NCBI GenBank assembly: GCA_029961685.1
Contig: JARWKL010000007.1
Location: forward strand, 5,538,708 to 5,602,707
Length of the DNA stretch: 64,000 nucleotides
Direction of reading: 5' to 3'
Source of the DNA: Aristolochia californica
Taxonomy: Eukaryota; Streptophyta; Magnoliopsida; Piperales; Aristolochiaceae
Made by a program: the position numbers and the translations under genes. This document shows positions 54,767-64,000 of the stretch, in pieces; position 1 is the stretch's first letter, and every line of letters begins with the position of its first letter. The notes beneath the pieces were generated by a model. That model had not been told where the DNA came from and searched no databases. It saw only the letters and a list, made by a program, of their open reading frames with translations.

Positions 54767-55549
54767 ATGGAGAAAAGCTGTCACTCTGCGGACTCTTCCA
54801 ACACCAGTAGTAGCAGCGGCAGAAGCGATCACTATCTCAGACAGCTCAACAAGTCTTCTCTCAGAATTTCTAAGCCTGCTGTGGCGATCAGAAGACCCAA
54901 CTTGGAAGCCCATGTTGCTCAAAGTCAAGCTCATGCGCAAGTTTCTAGTAATCCGCAGCCTAATCCTGCGTCTTCGTCGTCCTCGGGGGCTGCTGCTTCG
55001 CAGCCTCAACCTGTTCACCAGCAGCCCCCTGTGTACAATATCAACAAGAATGACTTCCGGGATGTGGTGCAGAAGCTTACGGGCTCGCCGGCCCACGAGC
55101 GGTTAGCCACCCCACCGCCTATTCATCCACCAAAGCCCCAAAGCTCTCGTCTTCAGCGGATTCGTCCACCGCCGCTTGCTAACCTCCCGGCCGCTAGACC
55201 ACCTGCGCCCGTTTCGGCTCCAGCTATGGTCCCGCTGGTCTATGCTCAGCGACCCAGATCGCCTGCTCCGCCCTTTTCGCCGCTTCCTCCGTTTCCGACT
55301 GTCAGTGCTGCCGCGGAGTCGCCCATCTCGTCTTATATGCGTTACCTGCAAAGCTCGATATCCAACCCTGTTGTCGCCGGTCAACTAATGTTCCCACCCA
55401 GTTCCCCCGTCAGTCTAGGACCTGTGCTCTCGCCATACCCGATGCTGTCACCGAGTCTGCTGTTTTCCCCGACTGCGCAGCTGGGTTTCCCTGGGCTTCC
55501 GTCTTCGCCGAGGCTGCCGGTGCCTAGTCCGAGGTGGAGGGATCTATGA
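54767..55549 (+). CDS. IKU1: VQ-motif protein, HAIKU1-like, intronless
   Basis: A single exon of 260 residues. The VQ motif FRDVVQKLTG is at 97-106, preceded by YNINKNDF and followed by SPAHERL. The N-terminus has a Ser-rich stretch and YLRQLNKSSLRISKP. The rest is Pro/Ser-rich low complexity with AAAESPISSYMRYLQSS, LSPLPPFPTV and a C-terminal LPVPSPRWRDL. These blocks in this order match Arabidopsis HAIKU1 (VQ14), a nuclear partner of WRKY10 (MINI3) controlling endosperm growth and seed size. VQ proteins bind WRKY DNA-binding domains through the motif. Start chosen at the ATG at 54767; the frame is open 33 bp further upstream but only from a GTG. A paralogous VQ gene of the same clade cannot be excluded. 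Confidence 0.88.
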   Translation: MEKSCHSADSSNTSSSSGRSDHYLRQLNKSSLRISKPAVAIRRPNLEAHVAQSQAHAQVSSNPQPNPASSSSSGAAASQPQPVHQQPPVYNINKNDFRDVVQKLTGSPAHERLATPPPIHPPKPQSSRLQRIRPPPLANLPAARPPAPVSAPAMVPLVYAQRPRSPAPPFSPLPPFPTVSAAAESPISSYMRYLQSSISNPVVAGQLMFPPSSPVSLGPVLSPYPMLSPSLLFSPTAQLGFPGLPSSPRLPVPSPRWRDL

Positions 55550-57318
55550 AGAAAACGGTTCTTTTTTATTGGTTTCAAGTAAAGGTAAATGAAGGAGTTC
55601 TTTTCTCTAAATATAGAACTTTTAAATGACTTGTTCGAGTGCTTTGCTTTATTTTCTTTCCCTTTTTTTCTGTAAATAAGCAGTTTGTACAATTCATTAT
55701 TGCTAGATTAGCAGAAAAGTCTAACAATGGATTATGTTCTTTATCCTTTAAACTGGGTTCTGTTCTATATAGTATTTATAGGCGGATGTGTTCGGAAAAT
55801 TGTTCATTATTTGTCTACCTTCGAGCACAACTTGGAACGAGTTTGCCTCGAATTCTGTTGTTGTTGTTGTTGTTTTTTGAGGATTAGTTCAGTGAATGTT
55901 GAGTTTGTTAGTTCCTTTAGGTAAGCCTGTTTAGCACATCAAGGGTTGGTGATTTAGTGGAGCCATGCTTGATTGTAGACGGACCTGGCCTTGTTATACT
56001 GACCGTCCTTTGTTTTTGTGATGGATGTATGCAAGGTAGCTGGAGAAAGACTACATTTGGGTTTCGCTTTTAATGACACAGATGCAAGATGTGAAGCAGA
56101 GGTTAAGAGAGCTATGAGCTCTTGCTCCCTGTTTTTACTTTAATGTAGTTTAACTTGTTTTCGTGATTCTCAGACTGCTGCAATAACATGGTGAGGATTC
56201 AGTGTCAAACTTGGTACTATCTTGTGGATTTGCTCTTGTTCACTGTGCTACCTTGTGGTATGTGTACTTTGCCAAATGTTTGAGGTCTTGGCCTAAAGTG
56301 GCTTATTTTGCAGATTCAACTTAGTCACTAAATTCTAGCTGGAATTCATTGGTTGCTCACATTGTGACTGAAGAATTGTTGAGTTTATAAGGAGTACAAG
56401 AAAGTTGCGAGTGTCTTTATTCTTCCTTTTCCCTAATTGAAATGCATTTTCAGTGTGTAAATTATCCATGCTTACTCTTGAAAATTTTGACTTAAACATT
56501 TTATGGGGAAGCATTATGTTCTCTTTTATTGTAGAGTTTTTATTCTCATGGAACAGAAAAAACCACCGTCATTTCACTGTTCCATTTGAACAACTCAAGT
56601 TCACTTGTTCTTCTTTGTTGTAATTCTAGTAGAAAGAGCAAAGACAAAGCAAAAGAAAGATCAGGGTGGCTTTTGACTTTTTCCTCATCCATACTAAGCA
56701 CATCTGGAAGTGTTAAAAACTTCTGCAACAGAATTTCCTAATGCGGAATGCACCATTATTCAATTCTAGCTATGTTGTTGTTGAAAAGGAAAGAGAGGAT
56801 CATTTTCTTGTGTGAAACAAATGCATGGAACTGGCTTTATGTAGTCGAGGGAATAAAAAACTAAAGAATAGCTGTTTGATGTAAATATACCCTCTTATTA
56901 TTTGAAAATGGCAAAAAGATGTTTTTTCTTTGAATTGAGATTGATCAAATTGTGCTCCGGTTATGTTCTAATCTTCCCTACCATTTCTGTTTAAGAGCAA
57001 CATCTTCCAAAAACAGATGCATTATACCTTGCAACTTCTCTCTTTACATTCCACTTGGGAGGAACAATAAATTTAACGGAGTGATCATGACAGAAGTTCT
57101 TTGATTTATCTTGGAATTTTTTTTGTTCCTTGGTAATACTGTTAAACCGCCTGGAGTTACTGCAGATGCATTTGATCCACCAAGTTGTCACATCTGGAAG
57201 TCCAAACTGCTTCTATATAAATCGGTTGTGTCAAAAACCTTATTCACTCGGATTCTTATACATGAAAACCGGATGGCATGGGTTGGTGGAAGTCAAGGGC
57301 AATGGATGATAAGAGTTT
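55550..57318. other. Intergenic region downstream of the VQ gene
   Basis: It contains the VQ gene 3' UTR and about 1.5 kb of AT-rich sequence without a supported gene. A short (TTG)n run is at about 55857-55872. Confidence 0.45.
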
Positions 57319-57557
57319 GTCTTTTATTTTTATTTTCTTGAAATGGTGCAAAGCTTTTTATTAAGCAACACTAGTACAGCACTGGATACAGCAGCACTAT
57401 AAATCCTCCTCTAGAGGTCAAGAGAGTTCCCGGTACAAAGAGTAGTTTTAGTGAGTCCAAATTTGGCAAGCTTATCTGCAATAGAGTTGGCTGTTCTGGA
57501 GATTTTGCTCCAGGCAGTGAAGATCATCCTAAAAGCCCAGGAGCCGGAGTCTTTTAT
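57319..57557 (-). mobile_element. 5'-truncated LINE tail, second family
   Basis: On the minus strand, about 57500-57440 encodes SRTANSIADKLAKFGL, the typical C-terminal RNase H end of a plant LINE, followed by a stop, a roughly 100-bp 3' UTR and an A-rich tail (AAGAAAATAAAAATAAAAG) near 57330. GTCTTTTAT occurs at 57319-57327 and 57549-57557 and is a plausible short target duplication. The sequence differs from the LINE at 15.3 kb. Confidence 0.7.
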
Positions 57558-59244
57558 CTTTTCTTGAAGATCTGTTTTTCCTTGTGTGTTGTCTGTCTAT
57601 GTATTATCAGATATTTGAATATGCATGTGTGATATACTTTGTACTCAGTCCACGACCATCAGCCACAGGGCCTGCGTTTGTTAAGAGTAACATGAGTAAT
57701 TTTCTCTTCTTTGTTCATGTAGAGAACGTTTGTCTTGAGAGCAATAATTTGTGGCTGGCTTAAGTCTTTCTCTACTCATTATTCTCCTTCTGGAAAGTAG
57801 TAAATGAGGTGGAGTCCTTTCAAGTTTCAACGATTTTCCTTTCATGTGTTGTGAAGGGATGTTTTCTGTACAAAATCTGTACCAACTGATAGTGCATACT
57901 TTTCTTGAGAGTAATTTGGAAGGGCCAAGGTGAATGTGCTTCACATGGGTAGGCTTCTCTCTGTATGAATGTGCTTCAGATGGGTAAGCTGTCTTCTTTA
58001 ACCTTTTGAAAGTTCCACCACTCTCTACAGACGATGTGGTGACCCGTCGTCATCGAGTTTATCGGGTGGCTGAAGGAAAACGAAAAGAAGATGAAACAAG
58101 AAGATTTTTTTAATTTTGGGTGTTAAACAACCCATTCAAAACTAAGAGATGTTTTATTGAAGAAATGCAAGAACAAAAACCTCGAACCATTGGAACTAGT
58201 AAAAAGCATTCAGGATAAATTGTCTCCTGTAAACCGTTCTTCGCTCACTCATTCTCTTTCTTCGTCTCCAATCGTCTGCTCTTCTCCTCCCTCGTTTTTC
58301 TTCTATCAAATGGCCATATCAGCATTCGTGAGCAGAAGCATCCTGGTTTTCTCTTCCGCCCCCGTGTTTCTCCCAAGGCGGAAATTGGGTTTTAGAACGA
58401 TGAGCAGCAGTCGTCTCGGGTTTATGTCGTCATTGCTTCATCGTGTCATTCCAAGAAGAACAGCACAGCAGTGTTAGAACCGATCTAGGAAGAATTCAAG
58501 ACAGCATCGCGTATATTTAAGATCGAGACGGAGGGCTCATGGCTCCTGTGGAACCAGGGTCGAACCTGGGTGACTTGAAACATAGGGTGAGTCCCACCCT
58601 GGGTCTATTAATTGGGTTTTAATGGTCGGTTTTCATGTGGGACCCAAGGGACCCCACTCATCATTTTTTTGACATTTCATAAGGGCAAATATTGTGTTAA
58701 GCGTTAAACCGGTCAGTTTTGGACTTTCGGACCGTAGACGGTTACAAATTGTCAGAATTCGGCGCACCTTGCGAACCACTTTCTGTCGGGAGCCGGCACA
58801 AACCCAGGGCGAACCGGTCAGCTCCGCCTTGTCAGTGGCTGGACATGCTAGACGTCGTAGGAGGAAGACCAGGATAGCCAACAATGGTTGGCAGCCCGCG
58901 CATTACCAGAGAAAGGTGGTACCGGTTCTGTTCGACGAATTCGTCGGACATGTGGATTTTTCGGCCATAATCAAAATTTGCTTCTCAGACATCGAATCTC
59001 CTGGAGGGATCGCCATGGGTGAGGCGATGCTAAATATGGAGCTGTTCGGAAAATAATGAAATGCGACGTGAAATCTGGCAAAAGACTCAGCCGAGAACGG
59101 AGAACCTCTCCTTTCCTTCTCCCATCATCTTAGCTTCTCCTCTTCCTTCTTCAGCTGTCGATTTTTCGTTTTTGCTGGCTTCTCCTTATCTTGTTGGCCC
59201 GCGGCGGAGTTGCGAAAGAATCGTGTTTGTGGATATAATCGAAG
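57558..59244. other. Intergenic region with one small transit-peptide-like ORF
   Basis: About 1.7 kb upstream of the WEB gene. Apart from the small frame at 58310-58477, there is a near-palindromic segment around 58549-58564 (CCAGGGTCGAACCTGG) and GC-richer sequence at 58690-59040 without recognisable coding content. The last 150 bases are the WEB gene leader. Confidence 0.4.
58310..58477 (+). CDS. Small ORF, Arg/Ser-rich, organelle-presequence-like
   Basis: An ATG in fair context (CAAATGGCC) opens a 55-residue frame beginning MAISAFVSRSILVFSSAP and continuing with FLPRRKLGF, RTMSSSRLGF and VIPRRTAQQC. It lacks acidic residues and is rich in Arg, Ser and hydrophobics, as in mitochondrial or plastid targeting peptides. 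It may be the orphaned first exon of a duplicated gene, since no following exon was found before the WEB gene. I cannot name the source. Confidence 0.3.
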   Translation: MAISAFVSRSILVFSSAPVFLPRRKLGFRTMSSSRLGFMSSLLHRVIPRRTAQQC

Positions 59245-62200
59245 ATGCAATCTTCGAAGCTCAGGTACTTCGATAATTGCCTTTTGGTTGATATTGATAC
59301 ATTTATGAATGATAATTTTGGTTTTCTGAAAATTAATCTGGTTCGTTTTTTTTTTTTTTTATAATTCAATTAGTCTCGGTTGTAATTCTGCGCTTCTTCA
59401 GACAACAGTCTTATCTTTTTGAATTCCTGTTGTTGTTTTTCTCTGGCTTTCCTTCTTGTCTGTCCGTAAGTTTTGATTGGCCTTGCCCTGTTATTATTTC
59501 TCTTGGTTTGTTTCAGCTTCGTATTGGTGATCCAGTTCGTTGGTTTGTTCCTCAGTTACAATTCTAACTGCAGGGATGGGCATTTTTGTTTCACACGTTT
59601 TGTTCTGTTTTGGTAGATGTTGGCTCGCTTGTATGCAACAACATTTTGGTTTTTATTTCGTTTTGTTGTTCTTACCTACGTGACTTCCTTTGTTGCTTTC
59701 CTCTGGAATTATCTGTATACCCCCCCTTGCATTAGTTCCTTCTTCGTTTATCGATACTCTACTTTGTATTCACTGAAACAAGCATCTTATTTGATGAAAA
59801 CACTTTTTATTGTCCTGAAAAGGACCTACCCAAATCACAGCACCACTAATTGCGCTGATCTAGCACTTCCTGATTGATCACTGCTCCCTAAACCCTTTCA
59901 ACAAACACTGGAGCTTCATCTTGAGATATATACTCATTAATGGATCTCTGGTTTCTGTTTCTTTGAATTTCAGTTTTGGGTCTTCTGAAGCCCCACGTCG
60001 GCTCTCTCCACATCTGTCCAGTTCCCAGATTACTATAGCTAATTCTTCGAAGATCAACCCTACTTTTCTGGATGAGGATTCAGATTCTGGTGGACAGCTT
60101 CTTGAACGAAATTTGTCTGCCAAGATCAAGGCAATGGCAGAGGTAGTGACTCAGTTTCGAACAAACTCAGATTTATTTATTTAATATTTTATTCTAGTTT
60201 GGTGTATTAAACATAATTTATACAATTCAACATAGAGACGGACAGAAAGAGGCTTGGAGCTGCAGCAACTGGCTCAAATCCTAGATGAACTCAAGAAAAC
60301 AAAATATAAGTTAGCAGATGTAGAGAAGGAGAAAGCCCATGTTCTTGATGACCTTGAAGTGATGCAGGAAGTCGCAGAAGAAACAAACATGAAGCTTGGT
60401 ATGGCCCTTTTAGGGCAAAGAGTAGCCGAAGGGAAACTGGAAAAGGAGAGAGTTCATTGCAACCAATTAGAACAAGCAATTATAGAGTCAGCTCAAAAGC
60501 GGGATCAAGCTTGGCAGCTGGAACTCGAAGCAAATCAGAAGCACCATGCTCTTGATGTAGAAGCTCTTCTGGCTGTGACCAAAGAGTTGAATATGGTTAA
60601 ACAACAACTCTCCTTTGCCATTAAAGCAAGAAATGAAGCTTTTAGAGTGGCTGAGGAGGCCAGGGCACAGACATACAGGAAAAACTCAATTTATTCCAGT
60701 AGTGGATCTGACTTAGGTTCCGAGACCAATGATGTAAGTGATGAGGAATCAAAGACTGGGGAAAGTAATGAATTGGATAGGTACGCATGTTCATTGATCG
60801 AGTCACTAAAGCTTGAAAAGGAAAATGTGAAAGGTCTTGAGGCAAAATTGGCTGAAAAAGAGTTCATGATAGAGAGACTTGCAACGGAGGTGGATGAGGC
60901 AAGAAAATCTGAATCAAGGATGTCGACTTTATTATCTGAGAGCAGGGTCCGAGGCAGGAAACTTGAGCAAGAATTGGAGAAAGCAAAAGAATCAGAAACC
61001 AAAGCATTTGATTCTCGTCACTCTCTAACTAAACAGCTAGAGCAGACCACGATTTCACTTGAAGAAGCCGAGCTGATCATGGTTAATCAGGGTAGCAAAC
61101 ATGACAGAATGGCTAATCAGACTGCTCAGTTTCATGACACTGTTTCCACCGAAGGATCTGGCTCAAAACTTCAATTTTCTGATGAATGTGAAGACCAAAG
61201 TCTTTTGGATGGAAGTAAATTAGCAGCGGAGATGACTCTGCTCCGAAATGAGCTACAGTTAGCTATTGAAGCAGAAGAGAGGAGCACAAAGGCCATGGAT
61301 GGTTTTGCTTTGGCTTTGAAAGAAGTCACAACTGAGGCCAGTCAGTTAAAAGCCAAATTAGCTTCAACTGAGGCAGAACTTGCTACTTCAAGAACAGAAG
61401 TTGAATATACTAGCATCATGTTAAGGAACTCGGAACAGAAGTATTTGAACCTTTTGAATGAATTCAGGAAAGAGATTGCTGAATTTAAGGATAAGAATGA
61501 GAGACTGAAACTAGAAGCTGAAGAATCTTTTGCGGCATGGAATGAAAAAGAGAATTGTTTTGTCAAGTGCATAAAAAAATACGAAGAGCATATTGCCCGA
61601 GAAAAAGAGGAGAACCTTGGATTGCTTGAAGCACTAAAAGAGGCCAATGAGGTTTCTAAGGTTTCCAAACAAGAGAATAAAAAGTTAAGGGACTTGCTTA
61701 AACAAGCAGTAAATGAGGCCACAGTTGCTCAAGGAGCTGCAGAGATTGCTAGAGCTGAGAATTCTCAACTGAAAGATAATTTTTCGGACATGGCTATTTC
61801 ATTAGACTGTCCTAAGATTAATGAAGGTTCGGCACTTGAGAGTGTGAAAGAATTGAAGAATATGCTTTCCAAAAATGGCGATTCAAATCAAGAATCAGAG
61901 AGCAAGGAGCTCAAAAGTACAAATGGAAATGTCAAAAACAGTAAGAAACCATCAAGCGTAGAATTGTCAAATACACCACAAGTTCCTAGTCTTAGCAGCA
62001 AAATTTCACGAAGGTTTGTGCGAGAATTACCAAAATCACCACAACTTCCAAGTCTTAACACCGAAGCTCCAAAGCTCCCATTTGGGCAAAAGAATGCTAC
62101 AGAGGACCTTGATATTCTTGAGGGCTCCATATTTACAGTTGACTCTCCCAACGAAATTAAGAGGGTAGACACTGAGAACCGTCCCTTGCACAGGAAAGCT

Positions 62201-62371
62201 CACTCTCTGGTACTAATGGATGATTTAGAACATGCGAATTCACTTGATTCTAATATTCATAGGTCTCATTTGGATGATATGGAAAACGAGAGAAGCTCGG
62301 CGGCTCAGAGGAAGAAGAGAGCATCGCTTGCTAGGTTTGGAAGCCTCATCAGAAAAAGAAGCTTCAGGTAG
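59245..62371 (+). CDS. WEB-family long coiled-coil protein, three exons
   Basis: Exons 59245-59264, 59974-60142 and 60236-62371 join to 774 residues. The first encodes only MQSSKL plus a split codon. A short basic, Ser-rich N-terminus is followed from about residue 60 by almost continuous heptad-rich coiled coil. Blocks such as ELQQLAQILDELKK, HALDVEALLAVTKELN and FALALKEVTTEASQLKAKL align with Arabidopsis WEB-family proteins (At1g65010, At5g16730 type). A Ser/acidic break lies near 210-235 (SSSGSDLGSETNDVSDEE). The tail is low-complexity and ends with a basic RRFVRELPKSP-like segment and ASLARFGSLIRKRSFR, similar to the family's LLRKFGNLLKKK end. WEB1/PMI2 relatives act in chloroplast photorelocation, but this subfamily's role is not settled and I assign none. 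Exon 3 is uninterrupted over 2.1 kb. Confidence 0.85.
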
Positions 62372-63415
62372 GCACTATGGGCTGGTGTCACGCCAGTAGG
62401 AAATCCTTCACCTCTTGTTTTGTCTTAGTATCTTCGTTTAATGTATGCACACCCACGGTTCAGTTGATATCAGCAAAACAGAAAGAAAAGAAAAGACAGA
62501 AAAGAAATTTCGTCACGAATCTATCAAAATTCCTTAAAAGTATTACCAAGCTTGCAATTACCAAACCCTCCGTTGTTGTTTCACCATACTTCCTTCAGTT
62601 GTCAAACATACATAAGAACAAGCTTTATTTCTCGTTACATATTCGGTCAAAACTCACCCGAATCAAAATCCAAATAGTATTAAGTAACAGCAGAAGACAT
62701 AGGATATATTTAGGTAAAAATATGTCTGTAAAAAATGGTATCAGAGCTTATGGTTTAGGTAACATACTCCCAAATGTTACTTTAAGACATATTGTTAGGT
62801 CAATTCCCATACATTTGGTAGAGAAATGTACCAAAAATCACAATTTGTAAGTCAAAAGGGACTTAACGATCCTTCCATTAGTACTGTACTCAAAACATGA
62901 CAAACCCAGATATGTCCTATTCTAGGCTATCCACATTGATGGCATAGTGAAAAAAATCCTGTACTAAATAATATCAGAGTTTTCTCTCTATTGCTGAGCA
63001 CTGTTTCTGGATTCTTAAGCAGTAAAATGATTTCCAAACTACATAGGAGGCCGATGCATCGGTTACAGAAACAGAAAACCATGAGAGTACCTCTTTCAAC
63101 AAGTATATCTGAATCAACAACCATGGCAGTAAGTATGATCATTTGAGACTAAGATGCCTATTAAGACTATCTACTACCATTTCTCTTTCCTGCTGGCACC
63201 GTACAAACAGTCAAAAGAGCTATCCAGATTTTACAAGCTTATAAAGGAAATCTAAGACCATCAGAAGCAATGAGGATGCAAATAGTCTGCTCAATATGTA
63301 CATCAGGGATCATTTTGAGCCCATCTAATAATCCCCAAAGCAATGTGAACCATAATCAACAAATATACAATAACGTGTGTTACATAAATGCATACACCAA
63401 CTACTTGCCTCCGTA
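62372..63415. other. Intergenic region between the WEB and DEG1-like genes
   Basis: It holds the WEB 3' UTR and the 3' side of the DEG1-like gene. A copia-type primer-binding word lies at 62736. No gene is supported. Confidence 0.45.
62736..62747 (+). other. Primer-binding-site word of a copia-type LTR element
   Basis: TGGTATCAGAGC matches the initiator tRNA-Met primer-binding site used by plant copia elements. LTR edges could not be delimited and no gag follows, so this would be a small remnant, or chance. Confidence 0.35.
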
Positions 63416-64000
63416 TCATGTTTCATCCGGCTTTGGTTCAAGGGTAACTGGGATTTTCTCTTTATGGTCGCCCCGCAATACCTCCACTATAACCTGCAAT
63501 AAGAAAATAAGAAATTTGTTCGATAAAGTGGTCTATACATAACACATGTATTAATTTTTATTCAGTGATCAACATTTAACTTGAGCAAGGCATCGTGCTA
63601 TGATAAGCACACAACAGTGGACTGATCCTTTATCCTAATAGAACTAGTTCATTAGATAAAGAAGAATAAAATATTATAAGTTTCAGTCACTGTTCATGCT
63701 AAACAGAAAGTTGCTTCAAAAAATTCACTTACTGTTCATAGTAAACAGAAATTTTCTTCAAAGAATTCACTTAAGTTCAAATAAATGCTAGGCTCGACAG
63801 GCTCATTTCGCTAGGTATGTTGGTGCAGCAATTTTCTTTCACTTGATTTTAAGTATATCGAATATACATAAAAAGAAAAACTGAATGCAAAAGTACAATG
63901 GTAGAGCTAAAAAAACCATCAATTGCGTACCTGATCACCTACTTTACATTGGTCAAGGATTCTGTACAAGTCACTCCCATTATTGACCTTTTTCCCATTT
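63416..64000 (-). CDS. DEG1: DEG1-like chloroplast serine protease, last two exons (partial)
   Basis: The window ends inside this gene. Exon 64000-63931 (continuing beyond the window) encodes GKKVNNGSDLYRILDQCKVGDQ and the final exon 63493-63416 encodes VIVEVLRGDHKEKIPVTLEP then KPDET and a stop. They join in frame. This is the end of the PDZ domain of DegP-type proteases; the wording closely matches Arabidopsis DEG1, a thylakoid-lumen protease involved in photosystem II repair. The catalytic His-Asp-Ser domain lies outside the window, so activity and full length cannot be judged. Confidence 0.88.

Noticed and set aside
58540..58600. Near-palindrome containing GGTTCGACCC-like B box, as a SINE
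   Set aside because: No A box at the proper distance, no tail and no flanking duplication could be found.

Overview
The window is nuclear DNA of a flowering plant, most likely a woody dicot-type genome. The evidence is AT-rich intergenic DNA, GT-AG introns of roughly 80 bp to 1.7 kb, teloboxes in 5' regions, plant-only gene families (class III peroxidase, SnRK2 kinase, VQ/HAIKU1, WEB coiled-coil protein, chloroplast DEG protease), and many plant-type transposons. I could not name the species. All exon coordinates were read by eye from splice signals and remembered family alignments, so single-base errors are possible.

Layout: (1) 0.4-3.5 kb, an intron-containing but disabled copy of ribosomal protein S6 (+). 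(2) 5.2-7.0 kb, an intact three-exon class III peroxidase (-). (3) 8.3-19.4 kb, a long decayed gene (-) for an F-box + JmjC + kinase-like protein (At1g78280 family). It carries stop codons, frameshifts and a lost splice site, and a LINE tail, a tRNA-derived SINE and a Ty1/copia remnant sit inside it. (4) 19.9-21.7 kb, a solo LTR and a PIF/Harbinger (Tourist-like) element with internal repeats. (5) 24.1-28.7 kb, an intact 11-exon gene for a three-RRM, hnRNP R/Q-like RNA-binding protein (+). (6) 30.7-33.4 kb, an intact nine-exon SnRK2 protein kinase (-), with an ABRE-like G-box upstream. (7) 34.0-39.2 kb, a nearly complete but inactivated hAT transposon about 0.6 kb upstream of the kinase start. 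(8) 40.0-43.1 kb, a 5'-truncated copia element (-). (9) 44.9-45.9 kb, a second PIF/Tourist-like element. (10) 50.1-52.2 kb, an intact 14-3-3 gene (+). (11) 54.8-55.5 kb, an intronless VQ-motif HAIKU1-like gene (+). (12) 59.2-62.4 kb, an intact three-exon WEB-family coiled-coil gene (+). (13) 63.4-64.0 kb, the last two exons of a DEG1-like chloroplast protease (-), cut by the window edge.

The genes form no operon or cluster and look like independent euchromatic genes. SnRK2 and 14-3-3 proteins are both phospho-signalling components, but nothing in the sequence shows that their proximity is functional. I found no convincing new multi-gene system. The most interesting material is the layered transposon history of the JmjC relic, the hAT element placed against the SnRK2 promoter, and several small elements with clear target-site duplications.
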